7,168 nucleotides of DNA, taken from contig CANRAC010000050.1 in assembly GCA_947628495.1 (NCBI GenBank), forward strand, positions 1-7,168. The letters are read 5' to 3'. The notes beneath the pieces are model-generated. The model was not told the origin of the DNA. It searched no databases and saw only the letters and a program-made list of their open reading frames with translations. Shown here piece after piece: positions 1-4,519 of the stretch. The stretch is from an uncultured Bacilli bacterium. Lineage in GTDB: Bacteria > Bacillota_I > Bacilli_A > RF39 > UBA660. Each line of letters begins with the position of its first letter. Positions within the stretch are counted from its first letter, which is position 1. Both the position numbers and the translations under genes were made by a program.

Positions 1-6
1 AAAAAT

Positions 7-1071
7 ATGTCTAAAGAAATTTATGGATTACATAATCACATTGCAACTTTGCAAAATAAAAAAGCTTTTTTAGATGAAGCTTTAAAGCAAAATGCTAATG
101 TATTAGCAATAACAGATCATAGAACCTTATCATCATATTATGATTTATTTAGTAATTTAGATAAAAATGATTTAGAAACATACAAGAAACTAAAGTTTAT
201 TATTGGTATGGAATTAACTGGAATGTTCCCATTTATAACCTTAGACGGTAATAAATGCAATATAGCTATGGACATTTTAGCTTATAATTTGGAAATAAAA
301 AATTACCCAAATTTTTATCGTTTTATTTTAGATAATTATCAGAAATTAGCTTATTTAGATTCTCGTCAATATCAACAAGAGGAACTTGATTTTGTCAAAA
401 AAGTAGCTCAAGGTATTGGCTACAAAGCCGATTATGATAATATAAAATTAACAGATGATGTCCCTTTTGCTGGTTATGCCATCTCCTATGGTTTAACAGA
501 CTCAAGATATGTCGATTATAATATCTCCAAAGGCTTGTTAGAAGAATTAAAAACTAATCCTAGAGGTTTTAGAAATAGAGAAATGAAAAATCCTGACAGT
601 AAATTTTTTGTGGACTACTCAAAATTTTATCCTAACATGACTAAAATAATTGAAGCAATTCACGAAAACGAAGCTTTGGTATTCTTTCCTCATACAGCCG
701 CTTATTTTGCTAAATCTGGTGATGAAGCAAAAATTAAAAAAGCCTGGGATAATTCTTATAAATTAACAAGCGACTTTTTAAAAGCTAATCCAAGTGTTAA
801 TGGTCTAGAAATTAGACATCCTGCATATCTCGATAATCAAGAGTTCTATGATTATCTAGAAGAGACTGCTAAAATTAAAGATTTATATGTAAGTGGCGGA
901 ACTGATTATCATAAAAGTGGGGAAAAGATAACTTTAGACTACAATGATAATTATATTGATAGTAATACCCTTCCTAACATTAATGAATGGGCAATTATGT
1001 ATAGCTTAGATGAAATGATTGATTTAAGCAAAGAAATTGATAAGATAGAGAAAAGAACTTTAACTAAATAA
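7..1071 (+). CDS. PHP-domain metal-dependent phosphoesterase
   Basis: This 354-residue protein has the full set of PHP-domain metal ligands: a HxH pair near the N-terminus (H9, H11), the TDH motif (D37, H38), the glutamate of GMELTG (E69), the histidine of FFPH (H229) and the GTDYH motif (D300, H302). PHP enzymes use these residues to hold two or three metal ions and hydrolyse phosphoesters in the cytoplasm; the physiological substrate cannot be read from the sequence. Residues 100-215 form a long insertion between the E69 and H229 motifs that carries no motif I recognise. The ATG at 7 places the first HxH pair at residue 9, as is normal for the family, so this start is plausible, although only six bases upstream are visible and the ribosome binding site cannot be judged. 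The stop codon runs directly into an intrinsic terminator, so this is the last gene of its transcript. The general class is secure; the exact role (for example histidinol phosphatase versus nucleotide phosphoesterase) is not. Confidence 0.9.
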   Translation: MSKEIYGLHNHIATLQNKKAFLDEALKQNANVLAITDHRTLSSYYDLFSNLDKNDLETYKKLKFIIGMELTGMFPFITLDGNKCNIAMDILAYNLEIKNYPNFYRFILDNYQKLAYLDSRQYQQEELDFVKKVAQGIGYKADYDNIKLTDDVPFAGYAISYGLTDSRYVDYNISKGLLEELKTNPRGFRNREMKNPDSKFFVDYSKFYPNMTKIIEAIHENEALVFFPHTAAYFAKSGDEAKIKKAWDNSYKLTSDFLKANPSVNGLEIRHPAYLDNQEFYDYLEETAKIKDLYVSGGTDYHKSGEKITLDYNDNYIDSNTLPNINEWAIMYSLDEMIDLSKEIDKIEKRTLTK

Positions 1072-1095
1072 GAGTGAAAAAAATTCACTCTTTTT
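1072..1095 (+). terminator. Intrinsic terminator of the PHP gene
   Basis: GAGTGAA (1072-1078) pairs with TTCACTC (1084-1090) across an AAAAA loop and is followed by five T residues (1091-1095). The stem starts immediately after the TAA stop of the PHP gene. The opposite strand lacks a clean T tract, so it should act mainly on plus-strand transcripts. Confidence 0.85.
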
Positions 1096-1121
1096 ATGTA
1101 TTTATAATAGCAAAAAATATC

Positions 1122-1856
1122 TTATTTAACATGCTCATTTAATATTTTATTATATGTTTCTATTGACCCAATATCTATTCTTTTGCCTTTCATCTTTATG
1201 GCTTTTATAGTTGTTACATTAATTAAATTAACAATTATTTCGCCCATTGAATCCACTTTTTTATTAGCAAATGTTTTCAAGATTAAATTAAGATCTTTTT
1301 TCTTAATAAAGTAAAAAGGAGGTACGGCATAATTTGATTTAGGATTTTTAGGTTTTTCTTCCATGTTTATTACTTTGCCATTTTCATCTATTTGCAAAAC
1401 CCCTGTTTTTCTTAATTTTTCAATATTATTTTCCTCATAATAAAGAATATAAGAACTAGAATTATTAGCAAATTGGTCAAACACATAATCCAAAGAAAAA
1501 TCTAAGATATTATCACCAGCCATAATTAAAACATCATCATCAATTTTTTCTTGATTTAAAGCGAGCATTAAATCACTTACAGCTCCTAAGGATTCTTCGA
1601 CACTATTTGTACCATCATTTATTATCTTAATTTTATTGCTATTTTTTTGTCTATCTTTCCATTTAAGGAAATCTTGATAAAATAAATTATTACTTATTAA
1701 AATCATTTCCTCAATCAAATCGGTACTTTGCTTAACATTATTCCATATTAAATCTAAAACACAATTATCATTTATTTTTAATAAAGCTTTGGCTTTGTTT
1801 TTGGTCAAAGGATACATTCTTGTAGCATAACCAGCACATAAAATAATACATTTCAT
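1122..1856 (-). CDS. Sugar-phosphate nucleotidyltransferase family protein
   Basis: This 244-residue protein belongs to the NTP_transferase (NDP-sugar pyrophosphorylase) family, which transfers a nucleotide from an NTP to a sugar phosphate or a similar phosphorylated small molecule. The N-terminal nucleotide-binding signature is complete: CAGYATRMYPLT with R13, followed by K23 in KAKALL. The SLGAVSDL segment (89-96) matches the position of the second nucleotide-contact loop. The family metal-binding aspartate is D115 in AGDN, EEKP is at 166-169, and the second metal aspartate is D228 in RIDIGS. At 244 residues it is a bare catalytic domain without the C-terminal left-handed beta helix of GlmU-like enzymes. 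I start it at 1856 because AGGAG lies 10 bases upstream and the family begins MK-IIL-AG; the upstream ATG at 1877 has no ribosome binding site. Specificity (dTDP-, UDP- or CDP-linked, or a LicC-like phosphocholine substrate) cannot be settled. It is monocistronic, with its own promoter at 1910-1938. Confidence 0.88.
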   Translation of the reverse strand: MKCIILCAGYATRMYPLTKNKAKALLKINDNCVLDLIWNNVKQSTDLIEEMILISNNLFYQDFLKWKDRQKNSNKIKIINDGTNSVEESLGAVSDLMLALNQEKIDDDVLIMAGDNILDFSLDYVFDQFANNSSSYILYYEENNIEKLRKTGVLQIDENGKVINMEEKPKNPKSNYAVPPFYFIKKKDLNLILKTFANKKVDSMGEIIVNLINVTTIKAIKMKGKRIDIGSIETYNKILNEHVK

Positions 1857-1866
1857 TATAAATATA

Positions 1867-1871
1867 CTCCT
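1867..1871 (-). promoter_or_regulatory. Ribosome binding site fixing the nucleotidyltransferase start
   Basis: AGGAG on the minus strand, 10 bases before the ATG at 1856. It falls inside the reading frame that would follow from the upstream ATG at 1877, so it favours the shorter protein. Confidence 0.7.
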
Positions 1872-1909
1872 ACTCATTGATTTATAAATAACTTTAATTT
1901 CTAGTCAAA

Positions 1910-1938
1910 ATTATAAAAGAAAAACTAGCATATTGCAA
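1910..1938 (-). promoter_or_regulatory. Promoter of the nucleotidyltransferase gene
   Basis: On the minus strand TTGCAA (1933-1938) is separated by exactly 17 bases from a perfect TATAAT (1910-1915). Transcription would start near 1903, giving a leader of about 47 bases before the ATG at 1856. CTAGT (1901-1905) and ACTAG (1924-1928) form a small inverted repeat around the -10 box, which could be an operator but is short enough to be chance. Confidence 0.75.
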
Positions 1939-1974
1939 GATTTCATTTTCCAGAATAAGAAGTGAGAAAACGAC

Positions 1975-2003
1975 TTGTTAAAATAACGTTTTTATGTTAT
2001 TAT
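1975..2003 (+). promoter_or_regulatory. Promoter of the putative antitoxin RNA
   Basis: TTGTTA (1975-1980), a 17-base spacer, then TATTAT (1998-2003). A start near 2010 would give a transcript of about 107 bases ending at the terminator at 2081-2118. No convincing coding sequence lies downstream within that unit, which suggests that the product is a non-coding RNA. It is placed back-to-back with the nucleotidyltransferase promoter. Confidence 0.6.
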
Positions 2004-2009
2004 GTATTT

Positions 2010-2117
2010 GTCAAGGAAACTTGCATAAAATAAAAAGGAACATTCAATTTTAGCATGTTGAGTGTTGCCATATTGATGGTACCACCTAAATCATTGCTGA
2101 GTTAGGTGGTTTTCTTT
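2010..2117 (+). ncRNA. Putative antisense RNA antitoxin, about 107 nt
   Basis: This small RNA is inferred from a promoter (1975-2003) and a strong intrinsic terminator (2081-2118). It folds as three hairpins. The first is CAAG-GAAA-CTTG (2012-2023) with a GNRA tetraloop at the 5' end. The second is an 11-pair stem (2037-2047 with 2058-2069, one bulge) with a 10-base loop that contains possible YUNR-type U-turn motifs. The third is the terminator stem. From about 2028 to 2117 it is perfectly complementary to the 3' untranslated region of the minus-strand mRNA encoding the 27-residue hydrophobic peptide. Convergent 3'-overlapping pairs of this kind are known from TxpA/RatA and BsrG/SR4 in Bacillus subtilis, where the antisense RNA promotes toxin-mRNA degradation or blocks its translation. 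The exact start site and the function are inference. Confidence 0.6.
2027..2069 (-). terminator. Intrinsic terminator of the toxin mRNA
   Basis: Read on the minus strand, GG-C-AACACTCAA (2069-2058) pairs with TTGAATGTTCC (2047-2037) around a 10-base loop, with one bulged C and one G-U pair. It is followed by TTTTTATTTT (2036-2027). It lies beyond the antisense RNA's own terminator, so the toxin mRNA should carry most of the antisense target in its 3' tail. Confidence 0.75.
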
Positions 2118-2118
2118 T
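2081..2118 (+). terminator. Intrinsic terminator of the antitoxin RNA
   Basis: ACCACCTAA (2081-2089) pairs perfectly with TTAGGTGGT (2102-2110). TCA/TGA can extend the stem past one mismatch to a TTGC tetraloop. TTTCTTTT follows (2111-2118). On the minus strand the same stem has no T tract, so the toxin mRNA should read through it to the terminator at 2027-2069. Confidence 0.85.
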
Positions 2119-2200
2119 ATATTAATACTATAAATAGTAAGAATAGTAAAAGGAAGATAATTATTACTAAAGATAGAATTAAAAAATCCTTCTTGTTCAT
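2117..2200 (-). CDS. Small hydrophobic peptide, candidate type I toxin (27 aa)
   Basis: This reading frame encodes 27 residues: a short charged head (MNKKD) followed by an almost unbroken run of Leu, Ile, Val and Phe (residues 6-27) long enough to span the membrane once. It has a very strong ribosome binding site (GGGAGG, 2208-2213, 7 bases before the ATG), a near-consensus promoter at 2263-2291 and its own terminator at 2027-2069, so it is very likely expressed as a mini-gene. A convergent antisense RNA overlaps its 3' untranslated region, and the TAA stop lies at the T tract of that RNA's terminator. Membrane-active peptides of 20-60 residues under antisense control are typical of type I toxin-antitoxin systems (TxpA, BsrG, Fst, Ibs). 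I do not recognise the sequence as a named member, and it lacks the charged C-terminal tail of Fst and BsrG. Alternatives are a regulatory membrane microprotein or a leader peptide. Confidence 0.7.
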   Translation of the reverse strand: MNKKDFLILSLVIIIFLLLFLLFIVLI

Positions 2201-2212
2201 ATCGTCGCCTCC

Positions 2213-2242
2213 CTTCTTTTAAGAAGTTTGGCTCCACCCAAC
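2213..2242 (-). promoter_or_regulatory. Paired hairpins in the toxin mRNA leader
   Basis: The roughly 55-base leader contains two adjacent stem-loops on the minus strand. One is GTTGGG-TGGAG-CCAAAC (2242-2226), which has one internal mismatch and exposes a GGAG-like loop. The other is CTTCT-TAAA-AGAAG (2226-2213), whose last G is the first base of the GGGAGG ribosome binding site. Leader structure around the ribosome binding site is common in type I toxin mRNAs and slows translation; here the effect is inference. Confidence 0.4.
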
Positions 2243-2262
2243 TATTAAATGTTCCCACTTAA

Positions 2263-2291
2263 ATTATAGCAAACGTTTGTTTTCTATTCAA
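2263..2291 (-). promoter_or_regulatory. Promoter of the toxin mini-gene with a central palindrome
   Basis: On the minus strand TTGAAT (2286-2291), a 17-base spacer and a perfect TATAAT (2263-2268), with transcription expected to start near 2256. The spacer contains the perfect 10-base palindrome CAAACGTTTG (2270-2279), a CG-centred sequence like the core of LacI/GalR-family operators, which suggests possible repressor control. Confidence 0.75.
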
Positions 2292-2351
2292 CACAGAGTT
2301 ATCAAAATGTAAAATTTTTATTCTCCCTCATTCATATTAATTTGACCATAA

Positions 2352-2380
2352 TTGACTAATAGATGGTAACTAATTATAAT
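2352..2380 (+). promoter_or_regulatory. Promoter of the YugP-like gene
   Basis: TTGACT (2352-2357), a 17-base spacer, then a perfect TATAAT (2375-2380). This is one of the strongest promoters in the window. A start near 2387 leaves a leader of only about 20 bases, almost all of it the AAGGAGG ribosome binding site (2394-2400). Confidence 0.85.
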
Positions 2381-2406
2381 ATAAATAGAAATGAAGGAGG
2401 AAGTAT

Positions 2407-3216
2407 ATGATAGAAACATTTCGAAAAATTGCCGAAAGTGCTTTAGGTTACAACTTAAATAATGTATCTGATATTGTTATTTTACTAATGGGAATTATTT
2501 TGATTCTAATTGCCGTTATATCCATTTTTGCTCTAATAGTTCAAATTATATTAGCAATTAAATATCATAAGTACAACAAAAAGAAAAATAGCTTAGATAT
2601 GACGGGACAAGACATAGCTCGCAAAATCTTAGATGATAATGATTTACAACATATCAAAGTTAAAACTAGTGGTTCTATACTATTTGGTAACAGCTATAGT
2701 CACTTTTTCAAAAAGGTAAGATTAAGAAGACTTACTTGGAAGAAAAATACAATATCATCTTTAGCTATGGCATCTCAAAAATCTTGTCTAGCTATCTTAG
2801 ATAAAGAAAATGATCCGGACATGAAAACACGAATTAAACTAACTCCAATTATTTATTTTGGCCCTCTAGCTTTTATTCCCCTAGTTATAATTGGCGTAAT
2901 TCTTGATATCTTTATTTTCAAAAGTCAATCCGCGCCATTTACAATTGGATTATCTTGCTTAGGATTATTAATTTATTTAGTGTCTTTCATAATGTCAGTT
3001 AAAGTTCTTAAAACGGAAGTTAAAGCTCAAAATAAAGCTTATGATTTATTAAAAGCTAATAATATGGCAACAGACGAAGAATTAGGAATGCTTAAAAAAT
3101 TATTCAAATTATATAATATTGAATATGTTAATAATATGATTATTTCTTTATTAGAATTAATTTATCGAATCTTGCAAATTATCGCTTATGTTCAAGATAA
3201 TACAGCAAATAATTAA
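2407..3216 (+). CDS. YugP-like membrane protein, degenerate zinc peptidase
   Basis: This 269-residue protein follows the layout of the YugP (PF04298) putative membrane zinc metallopeptidases. It has an N-terminal membrane segment (about 22-52), then MTGQDIARKILDDNDL (65-80), which matches the family's MTG-EVAR-ILD-NGL block. Two further membrane helices lie at about 147-170 and 178-200. The C-terminal block TEVKAQNKAYDLL...TDEELGMLKKL (203-232) matches the family's EF-AS-RAL...TDEEL region, and a last helix lies at 240-262. The catalytic HEAGH motif is missing: the aligned residues are Q124, K125, S126, C127 and L128 in SQKSCLAI. The putative third ligand E204 is still present. The reading frame is intact and has a strong promoter, the AAGGAGG site 6 bases before the ATG and a terminator, so it is expressed rather than a decaying pseudogene. 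I infer a non-catalytic relative that keeps a structural, binding or regulatory role in the membrane. Family assignment is by recalled motifs, not a database search. Confidence 0.75.
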   Translation: MIETFRKIAESALGYNLNNVSDIVILLMGIILILIAVISIFALIVQIILAIKYHKYNKKKNSLDMTGQDIARKILDDNDLQHIKVKTSGSILFGNSYSHFFKKVRLRRLTWKKNTISSLAMASQKSCLAILDKENDPDMKTRIKLTPIIYFGPLAFIPLVIIGVILDIFIFKSQSAPFTIGLSCLGLLIYLVSFIMSVKVLKTEVKAQNKAYDLLKANNMATDEELGMLKKLFKLYNIEYVNNMIISLLELIYRILQIIAYVQDNTANN

Positions 3217-3237
3217 ATACCTTAATGGTATTTTTTT
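3215..3237 (+). terminator. Terminator after the YugP-like gene
   Basis: AAATACC (3215-3221) pairs with GGTATTT (3227-3233) around TTAAT, with a T run reaching 3237. The stem overlaps the TAA stop. It is AU-rich and only 7 pairs long, so it may be leaky into the downstream amidotransferase-like gene. Confidence 0.65.
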
Positions 3238-3264
3238 ATACGAAATTTTAGCATATATTATATT

Positions 3265-3272
3265 AAAAGGAG
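3265..3272 (+). promoter_or_regulatory. Ribosome binding site for the GTG start at 3281
   Basis: AAAAGGAG ends 8 bases before the GTG at 3281 and decides the start of the amidotransferase-like gene. The longer frame from the ATG at 3188 would overlap the preceding gene and run through its terminator. Confidence 0.8.
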
Positions 3273-3280
3273 AAGATAAC

Positions 3281-3934
3281 GTGAAAATAATTGGCATTAT
3301 TGGACGTGCTTATGAAAATATAGATAAGGAAAGAATAATTCAAGTTAAGGAAGAAATGCTTCAAGCCTTAGCCTCTTATGATGAAGTAGTGCCTATTCTA
3401 CTTTTACCTCCTAATAATATTAGCAATACAATTGACAAAGAAAAAGTCAATCATATTTTAAAAAAATGTCACGGTTTCATCGTTCCGGGTGGAACAAACT
3501 GGAGTCAATTTGATGAATATGTTATCAATTATGCTGTAGATACTGACACTCCGCTTCTGGCTATATGTGCGGGATTTCAAGCTTTATGCAGCCTAGATGC
3601 CACTAGCCGTACTAAACTTGACATGAGTGAAAAATTAGAAAACGATAATCATTATAAAAAAGAGAAAGACTATCACCATATGATTAAAATAAAAGATAAT
3701 ACTATTTTAAAGCAAATTATTCAAAAAGACTACATCCCTGTCAATAGTCTCCACCACGATTACATTAATTTTTCCTTTCAGCACCTAAAAGTTTGTGCTT
3801 TAAGTCCCGATAATGTAATAGAAGCCGTATTTTGGCCTCATAAAAAATTTATCTTAGGATTACAATGGCATCCCGAATACTTAATGGATAGTTATTCCCA
3901 AAAAATAATTGATACTTTCGTATCAACTCTTTAA
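3281..3934 (+). CDS. Class I glutamine amidotransferase-like hydrolase (peptidase C26, PuuD type)
   Basis: This 217-residue protein has the catalytic triad of the class I glutamine amidotransferase fold: nucleophile C96 in LLAICAGFQ, and H197 with E199 in GLQWHPEY. VPGGTNW (68-74) supplies the oxyanion-side loop, and VNSLHHD (154-160) is the segment typical of gamma-glutamyl-gamma-aminobutyrate hydrolases such as PuuD. The length fits a stand-alone hydrolase of a gamma-glutamyl amide bond in the cytoplasm rather than a domain of a synthetase. The residue after the nucleophile is Ala where PuuD has Arg (ICRG), so the substrate may differ. The start is GTG, chosen for the ribosome binding site 8 bases upstream and because the protein then begins with the expected first strand MKIIGIIGR. 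A possible -10 (TATATT or TATTAT around 3254-3264) has no clear -35, so expression may depend partly on readthrough from the preceding gene. Its TAA overlaps the stop of the convergent gene by 4 bases. Confidence 0.85.
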   Translation: MKIIGIIGRAYENIDKERIIQVKEEMLQALASYDEVVPILLLPPNNISNTIDKEKVNHILKKCHGFIVPGGTNWSQFDEYVINYAVDTDTPLLAICAGFQALCSLDATSRTKLDMSEKLENDNHYKKEKDYHHMIKIKDNTILKQIIQKDYIPVNSLHHDYINFSFQHLKVCALSPDNVIEAVFWPHKKFILGLQWHPEYLMDSYSQKIIDTFVSTL

Positions 3935-4233
3935 GCTCTGGTCTTGACCTTCTTATTTTTCTGGATAACTGGATTTTCTTCAAAAAAATAAGTTATATCT
4001 ATATTCCATCTATCACTTATAAATTCTAGTAAAGGAATAGAAGGAACTTTATCAGTTTTCATACTAATAATCTGATAGATGTAATTTTCTGAGATATGCA
4101 AATCTTTGGCCATTTCTCGAGCATTTTTATATTTTGTTAATTTTAATTTTCGAAAATTTCTTTTGACAGTTAAACTCTTAGAGCCCAAATTTTTTACTTC
4201 ATTCATTACCAAACACCAATTACATTTTAGCAT
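3931..4233 (-). CDS. XRE-like helix-turn-helix protein
   Basis: This is a small basic protein of 100 residues, or 91 if it starts at the ATG at 4206. Residues 33-90 read as a Cro/CI-type helix-turn-helix: KNAREMAKDLHIS forms the first helices and ENYIYQIISM the likely recognition helix, with a hydrophobic tail helix PSIPLLEFISDRWNID ending in ITYFF. The C-terminus (NKKVKTRA) is strongly basic. It probably binds DNA in the cytoplasm as a small regulator; its target is unknown. Neither start has a good ribosome binding site (only AGG 4 bases before 4233), so I keep the longer form with reservation. It is divergent from the HTH gene at 4310, and a 27-base palindrome lies between them, an obvious candidate operator for one or both. 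Its stop overlaps that of the amidotransferase-like gene in TTAA. Confidence 0.7.
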   Translation of the reverse strand: MLKCNWCLVMNEVKNLGSKSLTVKRNFRKLKLTKYKNAREMAKDLHISENYIYQIISMKTDKVPSIPLLEFISDRWNIDITYFFEENPVIQKNKKVKTRA

Positions 4234-4246
4234 TTAGCCTAAAAAA

Positions 4247-4273
4247 TTAATCTTCGCTTATAGCGAAGATTAA
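4247..4273. repeat. Perfect 12+3+12 palindrome, likely operator
   Basis: TTAATCTTCGCT (4247-4258) and AGCGAAGATTAA (4262-4273) are exact inverted repeats around TAT. The site lies in the 76-base gap between two divergent regulator genes. The right arm covers the -35 region of the plus-strand gene, and the centre contains TATAAG, a possible -10 for the minus-strand gene, so a protein bound here could repress both. It is not followed by a clean T tract and lies upstream of both genes, so a terminator role is unlikely. Confidence 0.7.
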
Positions 4274-4283
4274 AATTATTTTG

Positions 4284-4289
4284 TATAAT
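4284..4289 (+). promoter_or_regulatory. -10 box of the small HTH gene
   Basis: A perfect TATAAT, 20 bases before the ATG at 4310. There is no recognisable -35 at the right distance; that position (about 4261-4266) lies in the palindrome. This suggests a promoter that is weak alone or controlled by the palindrome-binding protein. Confidence 0.55.
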
Positions 4290-4309
4290 TGTATTGAGGT
4301 GTTTTTTTA

Positions 4310-4519
4310 ATGCAAAACAAAGATTTTTTTTCTAAATTACGCCAGTTAAGAATAGCTCATAATTTTACGTATAAAGATATGAGTGAACTCTTAAAGATTA
4401 GTATTAATCACTACTGGCAACTAGAAAATAAAAAAAGAGGCCTATATTATAAAATGGCTCAACAAATAGCGGCGGTGTTTAACTTAAAACCTGATGATAT
4501 TTTCTATGATGAATTCTAG
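4310..4519 (+). CDS. Small Cro/CI-type helix-turn-helix regulator
   Basis: This 69-residue protein is a single XRE helix-turn-helix domain with no extra domain. LRQLRIAHNFTYKDMSELL (10-28) forms the first two helices, KISINHYWQLENKKRG (29-44) covers the recognition helix, and MAQQIAAVFNLKPDDIF (49-65) is the closing helix with the family's characteristic N-L-PDDIF ending. Proteins of this size act as dimeric DNA-binding repressors. GAGGTG (4296-4301), 8 bases before the ATG, supports the start. It is divergent from another small HTH gene across a perfect palindrome, an arrangement reminiscent of phage or mobile-element switches, although no other phage genes are visible here. Autoregulation is the simplest inference. 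Its TAG stop shares CTAG with the stop of the convergent transporter gene. Confidence 0.85.
   Translation: MQNKDFFSKLRQLRIAHNFTYKDMSELLKISINHYWQLENKKRGLYYKMAQQIAAVFNLKPDDIFYDEF

Noticed and set aside
2055..2105. 16-codon open frame inside the putative antitoxin RNA
   Set aside because: It has no ribosome binding site, overlaps both stem-loops and its composition is not distinctive; more likely incidental.
2070..2118. T-box-like motif: TGGTACC followed by a terminator on the plus strand
   Set aside because: TGGTACCACC resembles the T-box antiterminator core, but the terminator stem begins inside it rather than downstream. No Stem I or AGTA/GAA elements are seen, and no aminoacyl-tRNA or amino-acid gene follows; the next plus gene has its own promoter nearly 300 bases away.
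3188..3280. N-terminal extension of the amidotransferase-like gene from an ATG at 3188
   Set aside because: It would overlap the previous gene and read through its terminator, and has no ribosome binding site. The GTG at 3281 has AAAAGGAG 8 bases upstream and gives the normal family N-terminus.
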